64,000 nucleotides of DNA. It comes from Aphrocallistes beatrix. Taxonomy: Eukaryota > Porifera > Hexactinellida > Sceptrulophora > Aphrocallistidae. Positions 54,098 to 64,000 of the stretch are shown in pieces. The stretch lies in assembly GCA_963281255.1 (NCBI GenBank), contig OY725500.1:3963184-4027183 (forward strand). Direction: 5' to 3'. Positions within the stretch are counted from its first letter, which is position 1, and each line of letters opens with the position of its first letter. The notes below the pieces were generated by a model. That model was not told where the DNA came from. It worked only from the letters and a program-made list of their open reading frames with translations, and made no database searches. Made by a program: the position numbers and the translations under genes.

Positions 54098-56251
54098 CTA
54101 GAAGTTCTCATCATCAGTTTCGTTATCAGCAGCTACCTTTTGTCTAATTCTTGCATAGCCGGGGTGTATCATTCTGTACTTCGATCGTAGATGCTGAGCA
54201 TTGCGTGACGGATTGAATTTATAATTTCGCAGAATGAGGCTCCATTGAGATCCAAATCTTTCGAAGCCATCTTCAAGATATTTTGTCTCTCTCTTAGTCC
54301 AATGTAAGTAACGTTTTCTTCCAGGCTTGCTAGAATCTGTTAGGCCGGACGAACTCACGTCTAACTAATATAACGTTTGAATAAGAACAACACATATTTT
54401 AGTCGAAATTTTGAAAATAATATATACTTACAGATTGCTTTTTTACGATTGGCGTTGAAGCAGTTACTTCGATATCCAGTGGTTTGGGTGAGAATGCCAT
54501 GTGTCTCAACTATAAACACAATTAGATTAAAAAGGCAATACAACTAATAAATGTTTCTAATTTCTCACTTGTGGTTCATCTACTGAAGTTATCGAATGCT
54601 TGTACCCAACTTTCTTCTTGAAATTTGCCAAATACTTTTTCATAATCACCGTTCATATTCATAGAGTAAAATTTACGTCTGAGAGAGTTTAAACTTCGTG
54701 TCGGATGGAAATTAAACGTATCATGGATTACTTTCCATTTGCTACCGTACCGGTTCACTCCAACGGTAAGACATTCCATTTCATGCTCTGTCCATGGTTT
54801 AAATTGAGATATAGGCTTTGGAAAACGGGTTTTGTTAAAACCTGATTACTCGGAAGTGTTTTTGAAAGAGATTTAGTTCCATTGGTTTCTAATTTTGATG
54901 GTTTTATTCTCTTAGGATCAGATTTCGGGGTTTCTATTTTATCGTCCCTTTTCTTCCCACCTTTATGCAAGTCTAAATGATCCCACGTAAAAAAGTGTTT
55001 TTTCTCCCCCAGGCTATGCTTCATTGAATCTTCAATCTAAATAATTTTAAAATTTGAATTAGATTGTGGATTTTGAAAATACAGTTGACTCCGCTTAATA
55101 GGGTCACTGTTTAATCGGGTCTACCGCTTAATCCAGTCAGTTTTGGTAGGACTGGGATAGCTCTCACACATTGAAGCTAATACAAAAATATTTTCGGTTA
55201 ATAGGCTTCTACGCTTAATCGGGGCAAAATGTCCTCTGACTGATGTGGCCCTATTAAACAGAGTCGGCTGTATGCGAAAATTAATATCGATTAAATATTA
55301 TAATTTCCCACCTCTGTGAATTGTAGAGGTGTATCATCATCATCTGTGCTGGTCATAGTATCTACAGCTTTTGATGTTTTTATTCTTTTAGGATTAGATT
55401 TCGGGATTTCTTTTCTATCATCCCTTTTTACCCCTATTTTATTCCTATATTGCCAAGTGTTGGCCATGTTCAATAAATTTTCCTTTGTAAAAAGGTGTGT
55501 TTTTTCTCTCAGTCTTCGTCCCATTGAATTTGATTCAACTTCCATCTAAATAATTTAAAATGTATAAAGAACTTATTCTGTATATTGGAATATAAGTAGC
55601 TAATACTCTTAGAATACCGTAGTATCGACTGTTTGAAATTCTGGATTTCTGGAAGTTAATATCGAACTTGAGGTCTCCGGCGTTGAAGTGGAAAGGATAG
55701 AACTCGTTTCAATTGACCCCTCTGGAGTAGAACACGGCGCTTTCTCACAGTGATTGCACTCCTCAAAATCACTTTCACTGTGTGAGGGTTCTATTAGGAA
55801 GTATTTTAGATATCAGAATATCAAGGAAATATAACATTTTAGTCAATTAAAAGAAACCTTCTTTAATTGAAAAAGGAGAACTTTGTTCAATATTTGGCGG
55901 TTGTTGAGGTATATCTGGATGCGGACTTTGGTGCATTGGACTGTCATCATCGCTGTGTTGTGACATCACTTCATCTTCTCTTGAGAACATCTGTGCGCAG
56001 AACGTTCTCCGTGGACAGGGTGCAGCCTGGTAAAGAGAGGAGAGTTGCTTAGATCCCTCCACGTATCGGGACAGGACGATATTCTGTGGAGGTGACTCAG
56101 TCAGGTGCAACTGGTTTTCATGATCTTGTACGAAGTAGCGTGGGTCTAGTGGAGGTCGCAGGATGAGGTATTTCCTCATGTATTCCTGTAGCGTCTTGGG
56201 TAAACTGGACCTTTTGCTCGCTACTGCGGATGGACACTCTGGTTGTGTCAT
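54098..56251 (-). CDS. Multi-Myb/SANT protein, copy A, with an apparent frameshift
   Basis: Exons: 55858-56251 (ATG at 56251), 55618-55790, 55312-55545, about 54576-55036, possibly ~54430-54540, and 54098-54350. Exons 1-3 join in phase. Exon 4 starts in phase with an ADSMK-like basic region (IEDSMKHSLGEKK), but the Myb domain KPWTEHEMECLTVGVNRYGS in the same exon is in another frame, with the shift near 54820-54840 (AACAAAACCCG). This exon then meets TGA at 54576 before the donor used in copy B. The last exon has an intact Myb repeat (HWTKRETKYLEDGFERFGSQW). It may be a pseudogene in decay or a sequencing error. Myb repeats of this sort bind DNA; no target is known. Exon 1 is almost identical to that of copy B. 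Confidence 0.55.
55082..55270. mobile_element. 189-bp pogo/Tigger-like MITE
   Basis: In the intron before exon 4 of Myb copy A. Ends CAGTTGACTCCGCTTAATAG and CTATTAAACAGAGTCGGCTG, flanked by TA at 55080-55081 and 55271-55272. Same family as 8660-8809, with an extra internal copy of the TTAATCGGGTC motif. Confidence 0.85.
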
Positions 56252-56279
56252 GCTGCTATCAGTAACATTAACACACACG

Positions 56280-56759
56280 TAGATATTGTACTAGCAGGCC
56301 CGGATTAACCATATAAAGGTGGCCAGGAGGTATTGACACCCCCAAACCCCGTATCCCAAACTAGCTACTAGCTACGCCTATAAATACATGTTCCTTTAGG
56401 AATTATAATTCTAATAGCGTTTTATAATTGTCGTAATTGTTTACCTGTGTCTCTGCACGTAACCGATAGTGATATAATGAATTAGTAGTAATACCCACAC
56501 ACACAACTAGAACATACTTATATAGTACTAAATATGCTATTTCACTCCCTGATAGGAAGCTCTATAAGGAGCTATTGTCTGTTGAGTCACCTAAGAACAT
56601 TCTAGAATCCGTGCTAATAGATTCCTAAACAGTGTTATAACAATAATGTTAATTCTCCCCTGATGGTAAATATTTTAGCAAGCAATTTTCGATTTTAAGT
56701 CAATAAGATTGAGGAATAAGTAATGAGAGTTGCTAAATTATTTAGTTTTAAGTTCTGTA
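56280..56759. other. Spacer between Myb copies A and B with an hAT-like end
   Basis: Just upstream of Myb copy A exon 1, at about 56289, sequence CAGGCCCGGATTAACC looks like an hAT terminus and marks the limit of homology with the copy B region (58924-58942). C-rich blocks follow to ~56380. The remaining ~380 bp shows no gene. Confidence 0.4.
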
Positions 56760-58886
56760 CTATTTGGAATAAAGTTGCTGGTAAACTCTTTGGAGTGACT
56801 TTCTGTCTCTTGTTTTGTGGAACTTGTAGCTATCCAAAATGAGTTGCCATCTTGGTCCGAAAGCATCGTAACCTCTTTCTAAAGAATCGTATTCTTTTTG
56901 GGTCCATTTAACACGCTTTTTGAATGTTAGCTTTTGTTTCTTTTTCCTTTCTAGATTTTTCTGAAAGGTTTGAGCATAATTGGGGTGTAATTTGGCATAT
57001 TTTTTTTGAAGTAAACGTGAGTTTCGACTTAAATTAAAATGATTTGAAATCATTTTCCACTTTGGACCATACTTTTTGAAACCCATTTCAAGAAGATCCA
57101 ATTCTTTGCGACTCCATTGATTGTCAATTTCAGAAAATGAAGAAGTACCACTACTAATCTGGGATGAGTCAGTCTCCGAACCTGAATCAGCCTACGTGAA
57201 AGTATATATATATGTAGCTTTAAATAGTACGCTCTAAATCAGCGGTTTTCAACCTTTTTGGGCTGTGGATCCCCTATAAAGATTTTCCTATATTCTGTGG
57301 ACCCCTTCCTATTAACCGTAACACAAAATTTCGAATCCCGTGGACCCCTGATATCTTCTATGGACCACTAAGAGGTCCATGGACCCCAGGTTGGGAACCA
57401 CTGCTTTAAATGTTCGAAAAACTAGTATAAAATATTTTCATTTCTCACCTTTGTCACTTGTGGAGCTGTATCATCATCATCATTATCATCTGAAGCAATC
57501 AAGTCCTTATATCCAGCCTTCTTTTTGAAATTTTTTAAATATTTTTCAAAATCGCCATTCGTACTCATAATGCGAAACTTAGTACCAAGGGCTTTCAAAC
57601 TTCGTGTCGGATGGAAATTAAACGTATCATGGATCAGTTTCCATTTGTTGCCGTACCGATTCACTCCGACAACGAGACATTCCATTTCATGCTCTGTCCA
57701 TGGTTTGGAAGTCGAGTGAGAAACAGGTGTCTTCCATCCTGAGTTCGCTGTTCCTAGAGTTTCACACGTTTTTGGTATTGCTGTGGGTGTGCTGGTCCTA
57801 TTATATACAGCTTTTGATGTTTTTACTCTTTTTGACCTGAATTTTGGGGTATCGTCTCCAAGATCCTCTCCCAAGTCTGATTCTAAAAGAAAGCCATTTA
57901 ATCAATGCATAATATATGACAAATACAGATGCTATCATTTTTACGTTTCTATCCATTACCCAGTTGTTTGGATGGTGAACTTTGTTCGATTATAGAAAGC
58001 TGCAAAGGCAAACCTCTTTTCTTTCTATCTTTGTTCCTTAATTGACAGGTGCTGGCCATCTGTAAATTATTTCTTAGACTTTTTTTCTCTCTCAGTCTTT
58101 GCCTCATTGAATCCGGTTCATCTTCAATCTAAATACGTAATTTAAAATATAGTCAACTCCTCTTAATCGGGACAACCGCTTAATTGAGACAAAATATCCA
58201 GGACCAAAGTGTCCCGATTAAGCGGAGTCACCTGTAAATTAGATCGTGATTTTTACTTAATACACTTGCATACCTTGTAAACTGTTTGAAATTCTGGATT
58301 CGGAGATGTTAGTAGTAGCTTTGAGGTTTCTGGTGAACTTGCTTCAGTTGACCTCTCTGGAGTAATCGGCGAACACGGCGTTTTGTCACAGTTGCACTCC
58401 TCAAAATCACTTTGACTGTGTGAGGGATCTACTAGGAAGTATTTTAGATATCAGAATATCAAGGAAATATAACATTTTAGTTAATTAAAAGAAACCTTTA
58501 ATTGCAAAAGGAGAACTTTGTTCAATATTTGGCGGTTGTTGAGGTATATCTGGATGCGGACTTTGGTGCATTGGACTGTCATCATCGCTGTGTTGTGACA
58601 TCACTTCATCTTCTCTTGAGAACATCTGTGCGCAGAACGTTCTCCGTGGACAGGGTGCAGCCTGGTAAAGAGAGGAGAGTTGCTTAGATCCCTCCACGTA
58701 GCGGGACAGGACGATATTCTGTGGAGGTGACTCAGTCAGGTGCAACTGGTTTTCATGATCTTGTACGAAGTAGCGTGGGTCTAGTGGAGGTCGCAGGATG
58801 AGGTATTTCCTCATGTATTCCTGTAGCGTCTTGGGTAAACTGGACCTTTTGCTCGCTACTGCGGATGGACACTCTGGTTGTGTCAT
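56760..58886 (-). CDS. Multi-Myb/SANT DNA-binding protein, copy B
   Basis: Five exons in phase: 58496-58886, 58274-58431, 58014-58128, 57449-57882, 56760-57191; 1530 nt, 509 aa. I start at MTQPECPS because the frame upstream has no ATG. Exon 1 encodes a LQEYMRKYLILRPPLDPRY segment and a Pro/Gln/Asp-rich tail with no known domain. Three Myb-like repeats follow: KPWTEHEMECLVVGVNRYGN in exon 4, QWSRKELDLLEMGFKKYGPK and KWTQKEYDSLERGYDAFGPR in exon 5, each with the W...E...L..G...(Y/F)G..W pattern and an R..L..K(F/Y) third helix. The pattern is TRF-like in spacing but lacks the telobox VDLKDKWR, so a telomeric role is only a guess. Likely nuclear. Confidence 0.75.
57240..57403. mobile_element. 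164-bp hAT MITE in Myb copy B intron 4
   Basis: Starts CAGCGGTTTTCAACCTTTTT and ends CCCAGGTTGGGAACCACTG; flanks CTCTAAAT (57232-57239) and CTTTAAAT (57404-57411) match at 7 of 8 positions. Classic hAT MITE shape. Confidence 0.88.
58150..58234. mobile_element. 85-bp pogo/Tigger-like MITE, short form
   Basis: In intron 2 of Myb copy B. Ends TAGTCAACTCCTCTTAATCG and CGATTAAGCGGAGTCACCTG with TA on both sides (58148-58149, 58235-58236). An internally shortened relative of the elements at 8660 and 55082. Confidence 0.75.
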
Positions 58887-59094
58887 GCTGCTATCAGTAA
58901 CATTAACACACACGTAGATATTGTACTAGCAGGCCCGGATTAACCAAATTCTTATTTAACACTCATCAATTTGGGGATTTACAAAACAACAACAAACATT
59001 TAGAAATCTGAATATGGATCTGTGTGTATTACATAGTTACATTTATCACTTCAATCAATGCACATACATTCAGGAGTGAAATGTATTACTTGTA

Positions 59095-60738
59095 TCAGCC
59101 AACGTCTGTAGTTGAAGATAAGTTGGTAGCACAGCCCCCGTTAACGTCACACTGACACATCTCACCGCTCTCATTAGTGCAAGTTTCTTCACAAAATTCA
59201 CCCATTGCATGCTTCGGACAAGCGCAAAACGATTCGTTTACAGGTGCAGGGTATTTATAGCAGAGTCCATCATTCTGACATGGATCCACAAACAAAGTTG
59301 GATCAGTTGCACAAGATTTCATCGTTATCTCACACCTTTCCCCATAGTATGGCAGACTACAAGCACAATGATAACTCTCACTGCTAACGTTATGCTGGCA
59401 TACTCCATTATTAAGACATATCCTATCCCCACAATAGTTATAAGCAACTTCACAATGTCTGCCTATGTAACCTGTAGCACATACGCACTCATAGCCTGTG
59501 GACTTTAGAGTTGATTCAATACAGTGAGCGCCATTCATACATGCCTGAGGGTAAAGGTCACATACTGACAATCTGACCTCACAGTTCACGCCCATGTAGA
59601 ATGGTGGACATCTGCATGTGTAGTTGGAACGATCACTTGTTGCAATGCACACCCCACCATTTTCACACGAAGAGTTTAAGCACGGGTCGTTAAGTTCATT
59701 GCAAAGGTCACCAACAAATCCAGGAGAACATTTACAGGTAAACTCAGGGGGATTTTCGTCATCAATGCAATAGCCACCGTTGTAACATGGATTCGGGTCT
59801 TCTCGATATGTGACTTGGGATGTGGCTAATTCTTTCTGATGCTTGTTATGATAGTCGAGGCATTGAGAGGTTAGGATGGATGGAGTGTGGAATTTGATAC
59901 GTTGGATGCCGGTTGCAATCACTTGATCCTTGACTGGGATTGATGCGTGAAATAGTAACTCAATTCTGAATGCATACACCCTATTAACTTCAAGGCCCAT
60001 GATGGTCAATGTATTTATGCTAGGATTTACTTTAGCCAGAGTGGCAGTGCTATTTCCAGTGTTGAAATGGATTTTTATTGCGGTTAAAAGATTAGACAAT
60101 GCAAAAGAAGCTTCCAATTTCCAACTGATCCGAGTTTGAGTCAAGGATTCTGCTTGTACTTGAAATGTTTGAACATTAACAGTGTGTGGAATGCATTGGC
60201 TACGGTTCGAAGGATCCACTTGATAGCCTAAACGGCAGCTACACGTATAACCAGGCACGAGATCTGTACATATGTGAGCACATGGAGAGTGCCGACACTC
60301 ATTAACATCGGTTTCACAAGTGAGACCCTCCCATTTAGGGGTGCAAGAGCATTTTCCAGGACGGATACATATACCGTTATTCTGACAGGGAGAGGTGCAA
60401 ATTGGTTCACAAAGGTCGGATTCGCGATCTCTCCTTTCTCCACGACAACAACAGGGAACCCACTTGAATTGCTGTTCTCTCACGAGCTTGTAGGTTGTAA
60501 CCTGTTTGATTTTATACACCCTAGTGACACGGAGGCATCGAAAGAATTCCAAAAGATTTCCACAAGGAACGTATTCTCTATGTAGAGTGGTAGTGCGAAT
60601 ATTTTTTGTCACCGCAACTGATTTTGTAATGAAAAATTTACGCCGATAATGACAATTTTTTTCGTACTGTATACTGTCAACATTAGAAATTGATACAAAA
60701 AACAAAACGAATACGAAATAAATCAGATTTAACTGCAT
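59095..60738 (-). CDS. Secreted EMI/EGF-repeat protein
   Basis: 547 aa in one exon. Residues 1-22 form a signal peptide (LIYFVFVLFFVSIS). Residues ~28-100 fit an EMI domain (spaced Cys ending in WVPCCC). Then an EGF repeat (CTSPCQNNGICIRPGKCSC), a calcium-binding EGF (DVNECRHSPCAHICTD), a ~110-residue beta-rich stretch that resembles a fibronectin type III fold, and about six further EGF repeats (e.g. CYNGGYCIDD, CENGGVCIAT, CLNNGVCQHN). There is no transmembrane segment before the C-terminus. It should be an extracellular or matrix protein; EGFL7 and MEGF relatives start with EMI plus EGF, but the order here does not match one human gene. The start at 60738 is fixed by the signal peptide. 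Intronless is striking for a modular EGF protein. Confidence 0.85.
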   Translation of the reverse strand: MQLNLIYFVFVLFFVSISNVDSIQYEKNCHYRRKFFITKSVAVTKNIRTTTLHREYVPCGNLLEFFRCLRVTRVYKIKQVTTYKLVREQQFKWVPCCCRGERRDRESDLCEPICTSPCQNNGICIRPGKCSCTPKWEGLTCETDVNECRHSPCAHICTDLVPGYTCSCRLGYQVDPSNRSQCIPHTVNVQTFQVQAESLTQTRISWKLEASFALSNLLTAIKIHFNTGNSTATLAKVNPSINTLTIMGLEVNRVYAFRIELLFHASIPVKDQVIATGIQRIKFHTPSILTSQCLDYHNKHQKELATSQVTYREDPNPCYNGGYCIDDENPPEFTCKCSPGFVGDLCNELNDPCLNSSCENGGVCIATSDRSNYTCRCPPFYMGVNCEVRLSVCDLYPQACMNGAHCIESTLKSTGYECVCATGYIGRHCEVAYNYCGDRICLNNGVCQHNVSSESYHCACSLPYYGERCEITMKSCATDPTLFVDPCQNDGLCYKYPAPVNESFCACPKHAMGEFCEETCTNESGEMCQCDVNGGCATNLSSTTDVG

Positions 60739-61228
60739 TTTTAATTAATGTTTCAACACTGAATAGGCAAGCATTTATATTCAGACTAGAAAAGCATTTA
60801 GCTGAGTATTATCTACGCATTCTTCTCGCCTCCGTTCATAACCTATAGGGTTCATAATAGGCTATTGTAATTAGGTGTGTCACAAACGAAGGGTGTGATT
60901 TTGGAATAGGTTGCTTCTAGAACTATTGTTTAAGATAGGATCCAGTTAATGGTGCCATCCTTATCAGTAACTCAATCTGGTTGATAAACCTCTAAAGGAG
61001 ATATTAAGTTAAGAATGATGAACTGATAACTAAACTTGTTAATGGATCTTGAAATTAAGTAAATTAAATCAATTTAAATGAATTAGAATTGTTCTAAATA
61101 AAATTGAAATAATTTAGACTTCTTAACGTTCGTAATAATAAATATAAAGTAACCACGTGTATATTCTAAAATAAGTGATAAATAAATAGTTCATAAAATA
61201 AATCCTTCGCATTTAAAAGCTCTCATCA
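60739..61228. other. Intergenic region upstream of the EMI/EGF gene
   Basis: About 490 bp of AT-rich sequence between the EMI/EGF start and the stop of the SPMIP1-like gene; must contain the EMI/EGF promoter. No other feature seen. Confidence 0.5.
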
Positions 61229-61886
61229 TTAAGTGGGCCCAATGACGATCCCTGCTGGTCTAAAGAAGGAGTTTTTGATAAGAAACTTCCTTGCAAACTC
61301 AGATCTATTCGGAAAAGTTCTCTCATGTATTTTCCATCCATAATCCATGCTGTTTGTAAGAGGATGGGAGAATTTTTGTTCAGGACCAATTTGTTTCCGC
61401 GCAGATAGATATCTACAAGAATTTCAAAAATAAATTATATTTAGATAGCTTCGAAAATTTATGATTTAAAATATTTATATTATCTTAAACCTAAGCCATT
61501 TAAGGTCTTAAGTCTATGTATTATTGCATAAGTTCATTTAATTCCCACCTAAAACGCCCTTCTCCATGATGGCTGATGCCCTGGTACAGCATCCGATGGG
61601 TGTTCATGGTAGCCGGCCTCATACCAATGACGTCAGTGCTAACCCGTCCCGTGAGCTGAGGGGCTGTAACTGGTTTCTTAGGGAGGGGGGAGGGAACTTT
61701 ATCTGGAACAACAATAGGGGTGAGGTCAATCGTCGCGAGTGGGCGACGCCTAGGACCTCCCTGGGATCTAACGAATTCCTTCGAGTAACGGAGATACCAT
61801 TCTTTCCGGAGCTGAGCTTCTTTGTGCAAGGACTCCTTCCAGAAGTTGGCCTTCTGTGTGTCTATCACTGCTCTCATCTCGGACAT
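61229..61886 (-). CDS. SPMIP1-like (ATP6V1FNB-like) ciliary microtubule-inner-protein candidate
   Basis: Two exons, 61549-61886 and 61229-61412, 173 aa. The phase join restores a conserved-looking block: MRPATMNTHRMLYQGISHHG, then EGRFR completed to YLSARKQIGPEQKFSHPLT, then MDYGWKI. The N-terminus has TQKANFWKESLHKEAQLRKEW. This short layout (an NFWKE helix, Pro-rich centre, LYxGxS...GR(F/Y)RYL and a YGW motif) is what I recall of the SPMIP1/ATP6V1FNB family, small proteins of sperm-tail or ciliary doublets. No signal or membrane segment. In the unspliced frame exon 1 would read through to a stop that destroys the GRFRYL block, which supports the intron. The family name is a recognition from memory; cilium association is inferred. 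Confidence 0.6.
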
Positions 61887-62097
61887 TTTTACTTGAACGA
61901 ATTAGGATAAAATATATTTTTAATTTAAAGCAAATTTCATGTAAAATTCCAAAGTATATGTTTTAAGTTATTAAAATTAATACGTACAACTATAGATGTG
62001 TAAATTTTCTGGAGTGTAGGCATGCAATTCGTAAACAGTTGAATATATAAATTAAGTGAATTTCGCAAATAAATATTCTATGTTGGGTAAAAATATA

Positions 62098-64000
62098 TTA
62101 GGACTTCATCTGTTTGCCATAAATAGTAAAATTCTGACAGATTCCGACTGACGGGGGCTGCGAGTTAAACTTGGGGCCTTTTCCAGCTAAAATCCAGTTG
62201 CATTTTTCCGCTTGAAATCTTGATCGATTTTCATCGATCAAAAAACGAATAAGATCCTCTTGGACCTGTTTACAAAGCCGCTTTGTTACTACTGTGTTGC
62301 GAGCCATAGTAGGGCTGGAGTTTATCTCTATAAGGTACAATTTCAGATCGCTACTTATCATGAAATCAGCCCCATACAGTTCGAAAGACCCCTTGTGTAC
62401 ATCTACATTGTGAGATGATGATAGCATGATAGTGTAGACTATGTCCTTCGCTTTCTCAAACAGCTCATCTCCCCATACATCATAGCCAGTAATGTTAATC
62501 AAATATTGTTTAAACTCTTCTATATCGCAGATGTTGTCAGTTGGTAGGTTGGAGGAACGAGACTTTGAAACGGAATAATTCACTTGTATTGAGTTATTAC
62601 ATAGATGGATTGACTCGTGGAAGTCAGATAGAGAAAAGCGTTGTCCAGAAAAACGTACGTAACATTCCTTATACATCCAAACTGTCAATGGATTCCAATC
62701 TGTCACTAAGAACCATTGGCGAATGTCAAACTTTGTATCTTCAATTAGAAGTGGGTTTTCAATGTATTTTTGTACAACAAATTTTCCTTCTTGCAACAAG
62801 ATTCGCGAGGATACCATCTCTAGAATCTCATCGAGTCGGGACAAACATTTGATGCCTCGACCTCGGGACATGGCACCCGGCTTCACGATCCAAATATTTC
62901 GCGACCCGTCCATTTCGAATTGAGGCATCACTCGCTGTAGAGAATTCAACAGAGTCACTGTTTCTTGGTACAAACCTCTGCATTCATTTTGCCATTGGAT
63001 GGTATTACTTTTTAGAAGATAGAACGAGTCAAGTAGATTTTTCCAAAGTGGTTCGTTCTCATCGTATGTTATGACAGGTGTCAATTCGTCGAGATCGTAA
63101 TTTTCAATGTTTTCTAGTATCGAAGAACCCACTTTTAATGAGAAATTCACAATTTCAATGGCAAAGTTTTTGTGTTCATTTTCATTTGAACAAAATGTAC
63201 CTGCCTCAATCGATGCTTTTAAAAATTTAAGAATTGAAATTGCGGCGGTTTTAAGAAAATCTTCTATGAAAGTTGGTTGGTCTGCTGCTGAAGAGAGTAG
63301 GAAGCATCTTGGAAAGAAATCTCTTGAATCTGAGGTCGTATACCAGGGTAGTTCATGAAAAATTTGAGTGAGGCCGGATTTTGTAGTGAAACAACCTGTT
63401 TTCTTAAAATGATTCGCAAACTGTGCTTTTGTAAGGAACTTATAGTCAACATCAGATGTTTTCAAAGTGATGATGAAGTTGGGTAGAGCGTTTTTTACCG
63501 CCCGAGCTAGAATGCAATAATCTTCCTCATCAGAAGGGCAGTCAGATGAACTATCACACTCAGAACTAGTTGAATCGTTATCAACTATTTTCGTGTTCAC
63601 TTTCGTTTTATCCTTTGATTTATTTCCATATTTGGAATTATAATCCTGTTCAATCCATCCGCGTTGCCTCAGCTGGCGGCGTATTATCTTATAAGGGCCT
63701 TTGACTTTAAATATGTTGTGGTGGTTAACTGCTCTGTTCGCTTTCGTACGTAAAATTGTCATTTTGTCATGAGCAGCGGAGTCATATAGTTTACGTTTTT
63801 TATCATCAGTGTGAGGGCGTTTAACCTTCTCAGAAAGTTTGTTGCTAGTTTCAAAAATGACTGATTCTGACCTCTCCTTTATTTTAAGTTTTGGTTCTAA
63901 TTCCGTTAGAGTTGGGCTCTTAATTGATTTTGATGGATGTTTTCTAGGAGGTGAAAATGATCTCGTAAAAGGAATAACTTTTGTGAAAAGCCCGTTTGCT
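62098..64000 (-). CDS. Tubulin glycylase, TTLL3/TTLL8-like, N-terminus beyond window
   Basis: The frame stays open from the stop at 62098 to the window edge, past the ATG at 63762, so the start is outside. At least 634 aa are visible with no intron. The TTL domain is clear: VKGPYKIIRRQLRQRGW, LPWYTTSDSRDFFPRCFLL, NIWIVKPGAMSRGRGIKC (ATP lysine and Gly loop), KFVVQKYIENPLLIEDTKFD, RQWFLVTDWNPLTVWMY, ELYGADFMISSDLKLYLIEI and NSSPTMARN. GRGI, DFFPRC and the N-terminal GPY...RGW place it with TTLL3 and TTLL8, the initiating glycylases that add the first Gly to tubulin glutamates in cilia and flagella. The residue set for ATP and Mg binding is intact. The N-terminal ~90 visible residues are basic and disordered. 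TTLL3 versus TTLL8 cannot be decided. Confidence 0.9.
   Translation of the reverse strand, partial: ANGLFTKVIPFTRSFSPPRKHPSKSIKSPTLTELEPKLKIKERSESVIFETSNKLSEKVKRPHTDDKKRKLYDSAAHDKMTILRTKANRAVNHHNIFKVKGPYKIIRRQLRQRGWIEQDYNSKYGNKSKDKTKVNTKIVDNDSTSSECDSSSDCPSDEEDYCILARAVKNALPNFIITLKTSDVDYKFLTKAQFANHFKKTGCFTTKSGLTQIFHELPWYTTSDSRDFFPRCFLLSSAADQPTFIEDFLKTAAISILKFLKASIEAGTFCSNENEHKNFAIEIVNFSLKVGSSILENIENYDLDELTPVITYDENEPLWKNLLDSFYLLKSNTIQWQNECRGLYQETVTLLNSLQRVMPQFEMDGSRNIWIVKPGAMSRGRGIKCLSRLDEILEMVSSRILLQEGKFVVQKYIENPLLIEDTKFDIRQWFLVTDWNPLTVWMYKECYVRFSGQRFSLSDFHESIHLCNNSIQVNYSVSKSRSSNLPTDNICDIEEFKQYLINITGYDVWGDELFEKAKDIVYTIMLSSSHNVDVHKGSFELYGADFMISSDLKLYLIEINSSPTMARNTVVTKRLCKQVQEDLIRFLIDENRSRFQAEKCNWILAGKGPKFNSQPPSVGICQNFTIYGKQMKS

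Overview
The window is animal nuclear DNA from a ciliated, AT-rich, gene-dense invertebrate. The evidence is GT-AG introns, cytosolic and metazoan protein families (a Gs-type G-protein alpha subunit, bubblegum acyl-CoA synthetase, an EMI/EGF extracellular protein, ABCA transporter, WDR5, CDC7, ATE1, an HRI-type eIF2-alpha kinase), three cilium or sperm-tail genes (TTLL3/8-type glycylase, ENKD1-like, SPMIP1-like), and a transposon load of mariner, Ginger, hAT-like and pogo-like elements. The standard genetic code fits: TAA, TAG and TGA are all used as stops. I cannot name the phylum. All gene models were built by eye from splice signals and family conservation; reading phase was checked arithmetically at each junction.

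Layout. 1-793: last part of a beta-galactosidase gene (+). 1446-2837: single-exon ATE1 (-). 3201-11924: 14-exon WDR5 (-) with a 272-aa gene of unknown function nested in intron 11. 12700-16710: 4-exon Gs-like alpha subunit (-) with a complete 2-exon CDC7 kinase gene nested antisense in its third intron. 18844-34005: two nearly identical 11-exon bubblegum-type acyl-CoA synthetase genes pointing away from each other, separated by 9.7 kb of nested transposons (a Ginger element with 4-bp target duplication inside a DD37E mariner-type element with TA duplication, itself between two inverted copies of another repeat). 34848-35735: ENKD1-like (-). 37450-43834: full ABCA transporter (+). 44592-48860: two tandem intronless HRI-like kinases (+). 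49077-50184: ALKBH4 (+). 50562-53120: NADAR-domain protein (+). 54098-58886: two tandem multi-Myb genes (-) whose first exons are almost identical while the rest has diverged. 59095-60738: intronless EMI/EGF secreted protein (-). 61229-61886: SPMIP1-like (-). 62098-64000: TTLL3/8-like glycylase (-), cut by the window edge.

The genes do not form one pathway. Themes that recur are cilia (TTLL3/8, ENKD1-like, SPMIP1-like), stress and translation control (HRI-like pair, ATE1), chromatin and DNA (WDR5, CDC7, Myb pair, NADAR, ALKBH4) and lipids (ACSBG pair, ABCA). The least ordinary features are the inverted ACSBG pair whose homology stops almost exactly at the coding limits; the Ginger copy, in which an integrase and a USP-like cysteine peptidase can be read as one nine-exon open frame but in which the first catalytic Asp region is missing; the converted first exon of the Myb pair; and the unrecognised intron-nested gene in WDR5.
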